A stretch of 64,000 bases of DNA. Origin: a virus. The notes below the pieces were generated by a model. It was not told the DNA's origin, made no database searches, and worked only from the letters and a program-made list of their open reading frames with translations. The DNA lies in IMG/VR virus record IMGVR_UViG_3300024350_000235, positions 1 to 64,000 of that record; one strand, given 5' to 3'. Positions 24,577 through 31,839 of the stretch are shown here, piece by piece. Position 1 is the stretch's first letter. The number at the start of each line of letters is the position of its first letter. A program made the translations under genes and the position numbers.

Positions 24577-24622
24577 ATGCTGCGATAAATATGGGTATGA
24601 TGCCTAAGACTTATCGCAGCAT
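24577..24622 (+). promoter_or_regulatory. Perfect 12-bp inverted repeat enclosing the next gene's start codons
   Basis: ATGCTGCGATAA (24577-24588) and TTATCGCAGCAT (24611-24622) form a perfect stem with a 22-base loop that carries all three candidate ATG codons of the next gene. The 3' arm is followed by T-rich sequence, so it could act as a terminator. ATAAATA (24584-24590) overlaps the 5' arm. Layout suits control of start accessibility. Confidence 0.6.
24584..24590 (+). promoter_or_regulatory. T4-like late promoter motif
   Basis: ATAAATA directly abuts the ATG at 24591, so if used the ATG would be upstream of or at the 5' end of the transcript; it may therefore be fortuitous. Confidence 0.35.
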
Positions 24623-25394
24623 TTTTATTTCAGATGTTCACCTTGGTACTCGTGACTGTAAGGCTGAACAGCTCAACAACTTCCTCAAACACAACACCTG
24701 CGAAACGCTCTACATGGTAGGCGATATAATCGACGCATGGAAAATCCAACAGAACAAATGGCGCTGGAAGCAGAGCCATACCAATGTGGTACGCCGTATC
24801 ATGGGGCATGCCAAGCGTGGTACCCGTGTGGTCTACATAGCAGGCAATCACGATGAGTTCCTGCGCCCTTTGATGCCCTATGGTATTGGGTTTGGTTTGA
24901 TAGAAGTCTGTAATCAAACAGAACATGTGGGGCTGGATGGCAAACACTATTTGGTCACACACGGTGATCTATTTGACGGCATCACTAGACTGGCACCATG
25001 GTTATCATTCCTAGGTGATAAAGCCTATGATTTTGTCTTAGCCGTCAATAGCAAATACAACTGGATACGACATCGTCTAGGCTTTGGCTACTGGAGTCTC
25101 AGCAAATATCTCAAAGGACGAGTCAAGAAGGCCGTGGACTTCATGTTCCAGTTTGAACGAAACCTAGCTGCCTACTGTAAGAAGCGAGGCTTTGATGGTG
25201 TCATCTGCGGACACATACATCACGCAGAAATCAAAGACATAGATGGTATAACATACATGAACGACGGCGACTGGGTTGAGTCCATGACTGCTCTAGTCGA
25301 ACATTGGGACGGCCGTTGGGAAATAGTTACATGGACTAAACAGAATGACAAAGACGATACTGATAATAACAGACAACCTGCCGGAACAGATTAA
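24591..25394 (+). CDS. PlcP/LpxH-like metallophosphoesterase
   Basis: A calcineurin-type phosphoesterase: S-D-V-H-L-G, V-G-D-I-I-D, G-N-H-D-E, T-H-G-D and G-H-I-H-H are all present in order across residues 14-207. This group is often annotated as UDP-2,3-diacylglucosamine hydrolase, but includes PlcP, which cleaves phospholipid head groups in phosphate-starved alphaproteobacteria. The gene overlaps an Agt-like glycosyltransferase by 50 bases, the PlcP/Agt pairing known from lipid remodelling. Start is 24591, 24597 or 24600; no Shine-Dalgarno. Confidence 0.85.
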   Translation: MGMMPKTYRSIFISDVHLGTRDCKAEQLNNFLKHNTCETLYMVGDIIDAWKIQQNKWRWKQSHTNVVRRIMGHAKRGTRVVYIAGNHDEFLRPLMPYGIGFGLIEVCNQTEHVGLDGKHYLVTHGDLFDGITRLAPWLSFLGDKAYDFVLAVNSKYNWIRHRLGFGYWSLSKYLKGRVKKAVDFMFQFERNLAAYCKKRGFDGVICGHIHHAEIKDIDGITYMNDGDWVESMTALVEHWDGRWEIVTWTKQNDKDDTDNNRQPAGTD

Positions 25395-26349
25395 TGGCGT
25401 GGTTACCACTTACAAAAATATTGAAGCGTGTGCGACTCTGGACGGTTATAACATTGTGGTGCTTCATCCCGGGTGGTTCCGCTACATTGATTGCCCTTTC
25501 TATAACGAAGTCAAACTTGCCTATCCCCGGGCGTTGGGCAAGAAGATTGAGGAGATACGTCCGGATCATATCCATATCGCCACAGAGGGTCCTCTTGGTC
25601 TGTGGGCTAGAGCATATCTTTCATTGGATACTAGCTATTCTGGGCGTAGGTACAATACTGCTTACCATACTAAGTTCCCTGAAGGTCTAAAGAAACTCTT
25701 AGGTATCCCCGAATGGATCACGTGGCTGTACATACGTTGGTTCCATAAACACGCAGGCAAGGTCTTGACCACTACAGATACCATGGTGCGAGAGCTACAC
25801 GCACACGGATTAGAAATGCCCATAGTGCCTTGGACACGCGGTGTTGATCGTGACATATTCAATCCCAGCTCTAGGACGACCACACAGTGTACCAAACCCT
25901 TGATGGTCTGTGTCAGCCGAGTTAGCAAAGAAAAGAATCTAGAAAAGTTCTTTGAACTGGATCATCCTGGCACCAAGATCATGGTAGGCGGCGGTCCTAT
26001 GTTGGAAACCTACAAACGGAAATATCCTGATGTACATTTCGTAGGGCCAAAAACTGGCAAAGATCTTGCCAAATATTTTGCCAATGCTGATGTGTTTGTG
26101 TTCCCTAGTCGTTGGGAAACGTTTGGATTGGTCATGATAGAAGCCATGGCCTGCGGTACACCTGTTGCTGCCTATCCCTGCCAAGGACCACTCGATGTCG
26201 TGGAAGAAGGTGTCACGGGCTGTATGAACGAAAGTCTAGAACAGGCCGTACAAGATGCTCTCAAGCTGGATCGCGATCGAGTATTAGAAGGCAGCTATCG
26301 TTGGACCTGGGAACGAGCCTGGGAAATCTTTAAAATCAATTTGGTCTAA
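25345..26349 (+). CDS. GT4 glycosyltransferase, Agt/SqdX-like
   Basis: A 334-aa GT-B enzyme. N-terminal N-G-V-V-T-T-Y and A-T-E-G-P-L-G match the acceptor domain of diacylglycerol glucosyl/sulfoquinovosyl transferases. The donor site has V-S-R-V-S-K-E-K-N-L and W-E-T-F-G-L-V-M-I-E-A-M-A-C-G-T-P (the E-x7-E motif, ~residues 250-262). Next to a PlcP-like hydrolase it likely glycosylates the diacylglycerol released, giving phosphorus-free glycolipids. Activity is inferred from family and context. Confidence 0.83.
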   Translation: MTKTILIITDNLPEQINGVVTTYKNIEACATLDGYNIVVLHPGWFRYIDCPFYNEVKLAYPRALGKKIEEIRPDHIHIATEGPLGLWARAYLSLDTSYSGRRYNTAYHTKFPEGLKKLLGIPEWITWLYIRWFHKHAGKVLTTTDTMVRELHAHGLEMPIVPWTRGVDRDIFNPSSRTTTQCTKPLMVCVSRVSKEKNLEKFFELDHPGTKIMVGGGPMLETYKRKYPDVHFVGPKTGKDLAKYFANADVFVFPSRWETFGLVMIEAMACGTPVAAYPCQGPLDVVEEGVTGCMNESLEQAVQDALKLDRDRVLEGSYRWTWERAWEIFKINLV

Positions 26350-26373
26350 TCGCTCAAAACGTAGTATTGGGTC

Positions 26374-26402
26374 TTGACGGGCCCACAGTTTAGCTATACA
26401 CT
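26374..26402 (+). promoter_or_regulatory. Possible host-type promoter
   Basis: TTGACG and TACACT with 17-bp spacing precede the AAA ATPase gene; four of six bases fit the -10 consensus. Confidence 0.4.
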
Positions 26403-26434
26403 ATACAAGCATTAACTAACTTCGAAAGAGCGAA

Positions 26435-27511
26435 ATGACTTACTTTCTCAAATCAGGCAATACCTATCGTGTTTCTAAGAAAGAAGCACTGGATCTACGC
26501 GAAACTCTTCCTGCTGGCAACTATGTCATCAAGAAGAACGAACTGACCGGTGAGCTTTTCTTAGAAGCTATCGATAAGTTTGAGATCAAGGGCAAGGTCT
26601 ACGGTGACACTACTAAACGTGCGGATCGTATCCTTTATTCTTTTAACGATCGTCCTGCGACCACTGGTGTGATGCTTACTGGCGAAAAGGGTTCTGGTAA
26701 GACCCTGCTGGCCAAGATGCTGTCAGTCAAAGGCTACGACCAAGGCATCCCTACTATCGTTATCAATCAACCTTGGTGTGGTGAATCTTTCAATGCTTTT
26801 ATCCAAAGCATCGAGCAGCCTGTGATCGTTGTGTTCGACGAATTCGAAAAGGTCTACGATGAGCAAGAACAGGAAATGATGCTGACTTTGCTGGATGGTG
26901 TGTACCCAACCAAGAAGCTGTTTGTGTTGACCTGTAACGACAAGTGGCGTGTTAATCAACACATGCGCAATCGTCCTGGTCGTATCTTCTACAGCCTAGA
27001 GTACAAAGGTCTTGAAGCAGAGTTCATCCGTGAATACTGCGAAGACAATCTCAATGCCAAAGAACATATCGATCGTATCATCGGTATCGCTGGTACGTTT
27101 GATCAGTTCAACTTTGACATGCTGAAAGCATTGGTTGAAGAAATGAATCGCTTTGGTGAAACACCTCAAGAAGCTATGACCATGCTCAACACCAAACCAG
27201 AATACAGCAGCGAGTCTCGTTATAAGATCAAACTGCTGGTTAATGGTGAGGAAGTTGGCGATGCTGACTTCGAAGATAAAGAGTGGCATGGTAACCCGCT
27301 GAACAAGCGTGTGCGTATTAGCTACAAGAGCTACTCACCAGATCCTGAAGCAGATGGTGACTGGGATTGGGACACGCTGACCTTCGAGCCTCAACAGCTC
27401 AAGAAGATCGATGACAATGGCAATAAGTATGTGTTCGCTAACACAGATGGCGCACAGCTGGTATTGACCAAAGTCAAAGAACAAAGCTACCGTTACTGGG
27501 ACGCTTTCTAA
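26435..27511 (+). CDS. AAA-family ATPase, 358 aa
   Basis: Walker A G-E-K-G-S-G-K-T at residues 83-90, Walker B I-V-V-F-D-E-F-E-K near 132, sensor-1 T-C-N-D-K-W near 170 and an Arg-rich R-N-R-P-G-R-I-F-Y. The C-terminal ~100 residues form a separate beta-rich domain. From memory, proteins like this are encoded in many marine T4-like phages; role unknown, possibly remodelling of a phage complex. Confidence 0.8.
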   Translation: MTYFLKSGNTYRVSKKEALDLRETLPAGNYVIKKNELTGELFLEAIDKFEIKGKVYGDTTKRADRILYSFNDRPATTGVMLTGEKGSGKTLLAKMLSVKGYDQGIPTIVINQPWCGESFNAFIQSIEQPVIVVFDEFEKVYDEQEQEMMLTLLDGVYPTKKLFVLTCNDKWRVNQHMRNRPGRIFYSLEYKGLEAEFIREYCEDNLNAKEHIDRIIGIAGTFDQFNFDMLKALVEEMNRFGETPQEAMTMLNTKPEYSSESRYKIKLLVNGEEVGDADFEDKEWHGNPLNKRVRISYKSYSPDPEADGDWDWDTLTFEPQQLKKIDDNGNKYVFANTDGAQLVLTKVKEQSYRYWDAF

Positions 27512-27525
27512 TTAAATAAAAACAT

Positions 27526-27542
27526 GGGGGTGAAAGTCCCCC
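27526..27542 (+). other. GGGGG/CCCCC hairpin
   Basis: A perfect five-pair GC stem with loop TGAAAGT between the AAA ATPase and the following gene. No T-run follows, so it may be an mRNA-stability or partial-termination structure. Confidence 0.5.
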
Positions 27543-27565
27543 AACTAACTTAAAGGAAAAACAAA

Positions 27566-28141
27566 ATGAAATAGATTGAATATGCTTGTAAGGACGTAGT
27601 GTTCCATTTTAACAAAAAACACTTAGAAGACCAAACCATACCCATGTGGGTCTTAAAATTTCATGGGGAGACGTTATACGTCAATCATGTGGATTGTTCA
27701 GTTCCTTGGAGTACTAAGGAAACACCTGATAACAGTCATACAAAAGGTAGTATCAAAGTCAAAGATGTTTTATTACAAATTGACGATGAAAACAACGCTA
27801 CTATTAAAACTCTCACACTCGTAGACAAATACAGACTTCGTAATCAGAAGTTGGGTATCACACGAGTCATGTTTAGTCCCCACAGCGCCTTTCATAAGGC
27901 CCTACAGAAAAACGAGTTCAAACACAGTCCATTTAAGACTATCATAGGTCGTTGTTCTAGTTCGTTCATTATCTGTGATCTGCTGAACAAGTCTGATATC
28001 ACTATAGCAGCGTTGAAGTATACTGATAAGTTCCGTATCGTCAAACCAAACGAAAGTTACTTTACTGAGTATGACGAAATCAAAGGAGATAACATTCCTG
28101 TAGATTACGGACATCCTAGCACACCTTACGAGTACAGTTGA
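27566..28141 (+). CDS. Hypothetical protein with in-frame amber at codon 3
   Basis: A good AAAGGAAAAA Shine-Dalgarno precedes ATG-AAA-TAG, after which the frame stays open for 188 codons (I-E-Y-A-C-K-D-V-V-F-H-F...). Either the amber is read through or mutated, or translation starts at GTG 27599, where AAGGA sits four bases upstream. The protein is soluble and beta-rich, with no recognised family. It ends at TGA before a strong terminator and probably forms a unit with the AAA ATPase. Confidence 0.6.
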
Positions 28142-28148
28142 TCGGTTC

Positions 28149-28178
28149 AAAAATAGGGCTGTAAAGGCCCTATTTTTA
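28149..28178 (+). terminator. Intrinsic terminator
   Basis: AAAATAGGGC, loop, GCCCTATTTTT directly after the stop codon. Confidence 0.88.
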
Positions 28179-28221
28179 TGGCTAGACCCATTAAATATGT
28201 ATATGGCCTGGGAGCAATGTC

Positions 28222-29007
28222 ATGGATCCAGTGACCCTATTTGCCCTAGCCAACGGAGCGGTTAGTGCCGTTAAGGCGGGGTGTAAACTTTATAAAGATA
28301 TAAAAAGTGCTGCTGGGGACGTTAAAGACGTCCTCAAGGATCTGGACGCCCAATTCCATAAAGCCTACGAAGGCAAAGGCAAAGCACCCCCTCCCGAAGC
28401 TGTCAAGCAACTAAAAGAAGAAAAAGCCCGTGTAGTCGAGCTTAATAAAAAAGCCAACAACAATGAACAATCTAACATCTATACAGAAATCGGCAACGAG
28501 CTGGGCAAGTACTACGACAATTATTACAAATGTCAAGCGATATTCGAAGAAGAAGAACGACGCAGTCGTACTGAAGCTTACCACGGCGATGACAGTCTAG
28601 GCAAACGTGCTTTACAAAGAGTCTTGATGCGCAAACAGCTAGAGCAAATGGGCACAGAGCTGCGTGAAATTATGGTCTATCAAAGCCCACCAGAACTTGG
28701 CGCACTCTATACAGAAGTAGAAGAAATGATGAAAGTCATGGGTAAAGAACAAAAAGCTGCCATGGCTCGAGAAATACAACAATATCAAAGAGAAGAACGC
28801 AGACGACAAATTAGAAAAGAACAGTTAACCAAACAGTTTACAGTAGGTATAGGCATCATGATAGTGATATTTGTCACTATGTTCATGTTCATGTATGTCA
28901 TAGATTATAGACAAGAGCGTTTTCCTGATTTAGGTAATTGCCCTATGCCAAAAGGATCTTGGCTATACAAAAAATGGACTAATACTATTTGGGCTACCTG
29001 TGAATAA
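28222..29007 (+). CDS. Coiled-coil protein with C-terminal membrane segment, 261 aa
   Basis: The helical N-terminal region is rich in Lys and Glu. A long charged coiled coil covers roughly residues 80-205 (E-E-E-R-R-S-R; Q-R-E-E-R-R-R-Q). One transmembrane helix follows near 213-232 (I-G-I-M-I-V-I-F-V-T-M-F). A short Cys-containing tail (L-G-N-C-P-M-P; W-A-T-C-E) ends it. No signal peptide. Unknown family, possibly a virion membrane or lysis-related protein. Confidence 0.6.
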   Translation: MDPVTLFALANGAVSAVKAGCKLYKDIKSAAGDVKDVLKDLDAQFHKAYEGKGKAPPPEAVKQLKEEKARVVELNKKANNNEQSNIYTEIGNELGKYYDNYYKCQAIFEEEERRSRTEAYHGDDSLGKRALQRVLMRKQLEQMGTELREIMVYQSPPELGALYTEVEEMMKVMGKEQKAAMAREIQQYQREERRRQIRKEQLTKQFTVGIGIMIVIFVTMFMFMYVIDYRQERFPDLGNCPMPKGSWLYKKWTNTIWATCE

Positions 29008-29012
29008 AAGCT

Positions 29013-29043
29013 CTTGACAGAATATAAATAAACCTGCTACAGT
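29013..29043 (+). promoter_or_regulatory. Promoter region of the tmRNA gene
   Basis: TTGACA (29013-29018) is followed by an extended -10-like TGC-TACAGT (29035-29043). A consensus late motif TATAAATA (29023-29030) lies between them. The gene may thus be read both early and late. Confidence 0.55.
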
Positions 29044-29049
29044 GTAGCA

Positions 29050-29416
29050 CTATTGCTGTATGAAGCGATGAAAAAGGTGTTCTGGACGCCGGGGCAGTAC
29101 CGGCCAGGTCCACCAAAAGCACAGAGGTTAGAGATGATTTTTTTACTTTGGAATTGGTTTGCTTACTCGAATCAAGATTCGGGTGATCTAAGTAGACACC
29201 GTAAACACACTACATTGTATGAAGATCTCTGTATGTGATCTGTGTTTTTGATGGGCCTGAATTAGGTTCGACAGGGCAATGAGTATCAGAGTGGACAGCA
29301 GGGTAGGCGATGACCCTAAATCAAGCAAACAAACTAGACGCAAACGACAACGTTTACGCACTAGCTGCCTGAACAAGGTAAGCAGGGGCTGGTAAGCCTG
29401 GCAACAGAAACTTCCA
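29050..29416 (+). ncRNA. ssrA: Circularly permuted (two-piece) tmRNA
   Basis: The acceptor piece comes first: T-arm GCCGG-GGCAGTA-CCGGC (29088-29104), then CAGGTCC-A-CCA (to 29115). The coding piece follows from 29253 (GGGCCTGAATTAGGTTCGAC). GGGCCTG pairs with CAGGTCC across all seven acceptor positions with one G-U, as expected when the 3' part precedes the 5' part. The tag frame (29325-29372) encodes ANKLDANDNVYALAA then TGA, ending in the protease signal ALAA. The ~137-base segment between pieces would be excised. Permuted ssrA is typical of alphaproteobacteria. Confidence 0.93.
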
Positions 29417-29447
29417 AGATAGGCTACTTCGGTAGCCTATCTCTTTT
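29417..29447 (+). terminator. tmRNA terminator
   Basis: AGATAGGCTAC-TTCG-GTAGCCTATCT, a perfect 11-bp stem with a UUCG loop, followed by CTTTTAT. Confidence 0.9.
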
Positions 29448-29468
29448 ATGACAGAAAAGGAGAAAGAA

Positions 29469-29834
29469 ATGTCATATTGGGGGTATCATTTGATTTTGGA
29501 CTGCGGAGATTGTAATGTAGACGCTATCCAAGACTACAATACGATCTATAATTTTACCAAGCAGTTGGTCAAAGACATTGACATGGTAGCTTTTGGTGAA
29601 CCTCAGATCGTGAATTTTGGCACTGGTAATAAAGCCGGTTACACATTGGTACAGCTGATCGAAACCAGCAACATCTGCGCACACTTTGTTCCAGATGACG
29701 GCAAGGGTGGCAATGCTATGTATCTGGATGTGTTTTCCTGTAAAACATACGATGACCAAACTGTAATCGATTTGGTTAGAAAGTATTTTGGTGCTAAGAC
29801 TATACGTCCATCATATCTAACTAGACAGGCGTGA
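29469..29834 (+). CDS. S-adenosylmethionine decarboxylase-like protein (SpeD family)
   Basis: ATG at 29469 has AAGGAG 7 bases upstream and is preferred to 29448. The 121-aa length and G-Y-H-L-I-L-D-C-G start fit bacterial SpeD, and L-D-V-F-S-C matches the D-x-F-T-C motif. The autocleavage region reads I-E-T-S-N-I-C-A-H-F instead of the usual E-S-H-I-x-I-H-T, so the pyruvoyl-forming Ser is probably in T-S-N. SpeD makes decarboxylated AdoMet for spermidine; some phage homologues act on other amino acids. Specificity here is open. Confidence 0.72.
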   Translation: MSYWGYHLILDCGDCNVDAIQDYNTIYNFTKQLVKDIDMVAFGEPQIVNFGTGNKAGYTLVQLIETSNICAHFVPDDGKGGNAMYLDVFSCKTYDDQTVIDLVRKYFGAKTIRPSYLTRQA

Positions 29835-29875
29835 TCTGCCAGTTTTATGGCAGTCTTAGACCGTTAATGATATAT

Positions 29876-29912
29876 AAAATCGTGTGTCGCTAAAAAGCGT
29901 ACACGATTTTTT
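29876..29912 (+). terminator. Intrinsic terminator
   Basis: AAAATCGTGT / ACACGATTTT stem with an inner CGC...GCG pairing, then T residues; lies between the SpeD-like gene and the beta-barrel gene. Confidence 0.8.
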
Positions 29913-29929
29913 ATCTATAAGGAAAAACA

Positions 29930-30382
29930 ATGAAGAAATTTGTATTGGCATTTTTGCTCGCTTCAGGTCTTTCTTCAGCTGCTATGGCAGCAGAAGTTGG
30001 CGTTCGCGGCAGCTATGATTGGGGCTCAAACCCAGAACGTGGTGGCTATGGTGTAACATTGGGACAGAAGTTCGGTCCAGCAGGTGTGGAACTTGGTTTT
30101 GATCGTTATACTAAGAACGAAGATTTGAACAAGTGGAGCGTGGTGGGTTCATACGATGTTCTAACAGTGAACAACGCTACTTTCGCAGTCAAGGCCGGTG
30201 GCGCATATCTAGATCCATCAGTTTCAAAGAACGGTTATGCTGCTTTGGTTGGCGCAGGAGTTACTATTCCTGTAACCAAATCATTGGCCGCTACAGTTGA
30301 CTACCGCTATCAAATTGGACAAGATCGTGTTAGTCAATTCGACGGCAGTTCTGTTCTCGCTGGTTTCAAGTATTCATTCTAA
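29930..30382 (+). CDS. Outer-membrane beta-barrel-like protein with signal peptide, 150 aa
   Basis: Signal peptide 1-20 (K-K-F-V-L-A-F-L-L-A; cleavage at A-M-A-A). The mature part has about eight amphipathic strands and ends in F-K-Y-S-F, an aromatic outer-membrane insertion signal. The pattern (G-V-R-G-S-Y-D-W-G; A-T-V-D-Y-R-Y) matches small OmpA/OmpW-like barrels. A phage-made barrel could alter host surface or superinfection; role is inference. It has its own leader and terminators on both sides. Confidence 0.82.
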   Translation: MKKFVLAFLLASGLSSAAMAAEVGVRGSYDWGSNPERGGYGVTLGQKFGPAGVELGFDRYTKNEDLNKWSVVGSYDVLTVNNATFAVKAGGAYLDPSVSKNGYAALVGAGVTIPVTKSLAATVDYRYQIGQDRVSQFDGSSVLAGFKYSF

Positions 30383-30395
30383 TTCTTGATATTGA

Positions 30396-30421
30396 AAAGG
30401 GCTGCTTCGGCGGCCCTTTCT
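30396..30421 (+). terminator. Intrinsic terminator
   Basis: AAAGGGC, TTCG-containing loop, GCCCTTT followed by CTCTT. Confidence 0.8.
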
Positions 30422-30476
30422 CTTGACTAATTTTCCTATTTGTTATAAACTGTAACAAAACTTGTAGGAGAATCTC

Positions 30477-30860
30477 ATGTCGATGCATTTGGTTGGTCCC
30501 TGGTTATCAACTACCAGTACCAAGAAACGCAAGCATATCAAATTTAAAAGCGCAGAGCACAAGCGCAAGTACGAGGAAGAACGAGCAGAATGGGAAAAGC
30601 TAGTCAAGAAATATGGCATAGACAAGCTGCCCAAAACTACCAAATCCAAAGATACTTTCAAACCTACTGAAAGCTATCGTAGAGAAACTCCGCATATCCC
30701 TAGCTTAGATCCTACCAATATGGCTCCTTGCCTCAAGAAGGAAAGCCACAAATATACAGGTACGTTGATCAAGGGTATAGCCACGATGCACAAGAGCAAT
30801 GCGGTTCCTGTGCTTAACGATGAACAGGCTATAGAAATTTCCAAAATGCGCAGAGGTTGA
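30477..30860 (+). CDS. Basic conserved marine-phage protein, 127 aa
   Basis: Starts M-S-M-H-L-V-G-P-W-L-S-T-T and is Lys-rich (K-K-R-K-H-I-K-F-K). I recall this kind of start (M-S-M-x-L-V-G-P-x-L-x-T-T) from marine T4-like phages. A TTGACT / TATAAA pair with 15-bp spacing lies upstream (30423-30449), and GTAGGAGA serves as the Shine-Dalgarno. Function unknown; a nucleic-acid-binding role is only suggested by charge. Confidence 0.62.
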   Translation: MSMHLVGPWLSTTSTKKRKHIKFKSAEHKRKYEEERAEWEKLVKKYGIDKLPKTTKSKDTFKPTESYRRETPHIPSLDPTNMAPCLKKESHKYTGTLIKGIATMHKSNAVPVLNDEQAIEISKMRRG

Positions 30861-30886
30861 CAACTACTGTTGAAAAACTGTATAAT
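30857..30886 (+). promoter_or_regulatory. Near-consensus host-type promoter
   Basis: TTGACA (30857-30862) and TATAAT (30881-30886) with an 18-bp spacer, at the stop of the preceding gene. The predicted start near 30893 heads a non-coding transcript. Confidence 0.75.
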
Positions 30887-30892
30887 ATGCGT

Positions 30893-31168
30893 ATATTAAG
30901 TAAAAAAACAGTCAAAATCGACCTATATACTGGACGATCAGGACTAATTACTTTAAATATTATGCGGAAGAAACTCCGTGTAGCAATGAGCAAGGTGTTA
31001 GCAGGTAACTGCGAAACATCAAGCGATAGGGATCTTCGGAAGATTCCATCGTTGACAACTGGTATTGGTACATATGATCATCTGATAGCAAAGATGAAAG
31101 TGTGCCCGAGAGAGTATGCCAAAGATCGGTCCGAGGTCCGTGAAAATTCTCTGTCCATATGTCAACGC
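30893..31168 (+). ncRNA. RNase P RNA-like transcript (divergent)
   Basis: Between a near-consensus promoter and an intrinsic terminator lies ~280 nt with ordered similarity to bacterial RNase P RNA. GGAAGAAACTCCGTG resembles the CR-I block (GGAGGAAAGTCCGGG), followed by GCAAGGTGTTAGCAGGTAAC (cf. GCAGGGTGCC-AGGTAAC). Later come GATGAAAGTGTGC (cf. GGTGAAAGGGTGC) and GAGTATGCCAAA. P4 is imperfect (AAACTCC for AAAGTCC). An open frame of 131 codons also spans it, but its first ATG touches the -10 box. Needs a covariance-model test. Confidence 0.45.
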
Positions 31169-31202
31169 ATCGGTACGCTCAAAAAGTGTTACCGATTTTT
31201 TG
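31169..31202 (+). terminator. Intrinsic terminator
   Basis: ATCGGTA / TACCGAT with six T residues; closes the RNase P-like transcript. Confidence 0.8.
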
Positions 31203-31223
31203 TTTCCGATAGTGACGATATAG

Positions 31224-31248
31224 TTCACACCTGTATTTTAAGTGTGAA
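31224..31248 (+). other. TTCACAC/GTGTGAA hairpin in leader of the hydrolase gene
   Basis: A seven-pair inverted repeat 28 bases upstream of the SleB-like gene; could be a leader hairpin or an operator. Confidence 0.35.
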
Positions 31249-31275
31249 TTAAACAATAACATAGGAGGTTATTTT

Positions 31276-31839
31276 ATGGATAAAATCATTAGGATAGGAG
31301 CCGCTGCCCTAGGGTTTTTTGTAGTATTTTGTATCGTGTCTTCAGTGACACAGGCCAAGATGTTAAAGCTCAAGGAAAGCAATGCCCAAACTACTGATGT
31401 AGTCACAGTAAAGACCAGAGAAAAGCAACTGGACTGTTTGGCCATCAACATCTACCGAGAAGCCGGTGGTGAATCATTCGAAGGCAAGGTCGCAGTAGCA
31501 CAGGTCACGATAAACAGGACAGAGTCGGGTAAGTTCCCTAAAGACATTTGCTCTGTGGTTTATCAAAAGAATGTCATAATGGAAAAAGTCGTATGCCAAT
31601 TTTCTTGGGCATGTGGTCCAGATCATCTGAGAGCCCCAGTCAAGAATGACGCATATCGCGAAAGCTATGAAGTAGCCAAGAAGGTGCTTCTGGAAGGTTT
31701 CCGTTTAGACATGCTCAAGCAGGCATTGTATTATCATGCCGATTATGTTAACCCAAGGTGGCCTTTTGAAAAGATCGGCAAAGTCGGTCAACACGTTTTC
31801 TATAAGGCACCGTTCTTAGGAGAAACAAATGGATCTTAA
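31276..31839 (+). CDS. SleB-type cell wall hydrolase (Hydrolase_2), candidate endolysin
   Basis: An uncleaved N-terminal hydrophobic segment (residues ~7-25, A-A-A-L-G-F-F-V-V-F) is followed by the Hydrolase_2 domain: I-Y-R-E-A-G-G-E-S with the likely catalytic Glu, V-A-V-A-Q-V-T-I-N-R-T, C-Q-F-S-W and a late A-L-Y-Y-H-A. The fold cleaves peptidoglycan. The N-terminal anchor suggests export as a signal-anchor lysin. AGGAGG lies 7 bases upstream. The next gene is a small membrane protein that could be its holin. Confidence 0.85.
   Translation: MDKIIRIGAAALGFFVVFCIVSSVTQAKMLKLKESNAQTTDVVTVKTREKQLDCLAINIYREAGGESFEGKVAVAQVTINRTESGKFPKDICSVVYQKNVIMEKVVCQFSWACGPDHLRAPVKNDAYRESYEVAKKVLLEGFRLDMLKQALYYHADYVNPRWPFEKIGKVGQHVFYKAPFLGETNGS

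Noticed and set aside
29053-29238. A 61-codon frame within the tmRNA gene
   Set aside because: It overlaps the acceptor piece and intervening segment of the permuted tmRNA; no ribosome-binding site.
30857-31252. A 131-codon open frame over the RNase P-like region
   Set aside because: Its ATG candidates sit on the -10 box, no Shine-Dalgarno is present, an intrinsic terminator lies inside it, and the amino-acid sequence looks unlike its neighbours. Not completely excluded.
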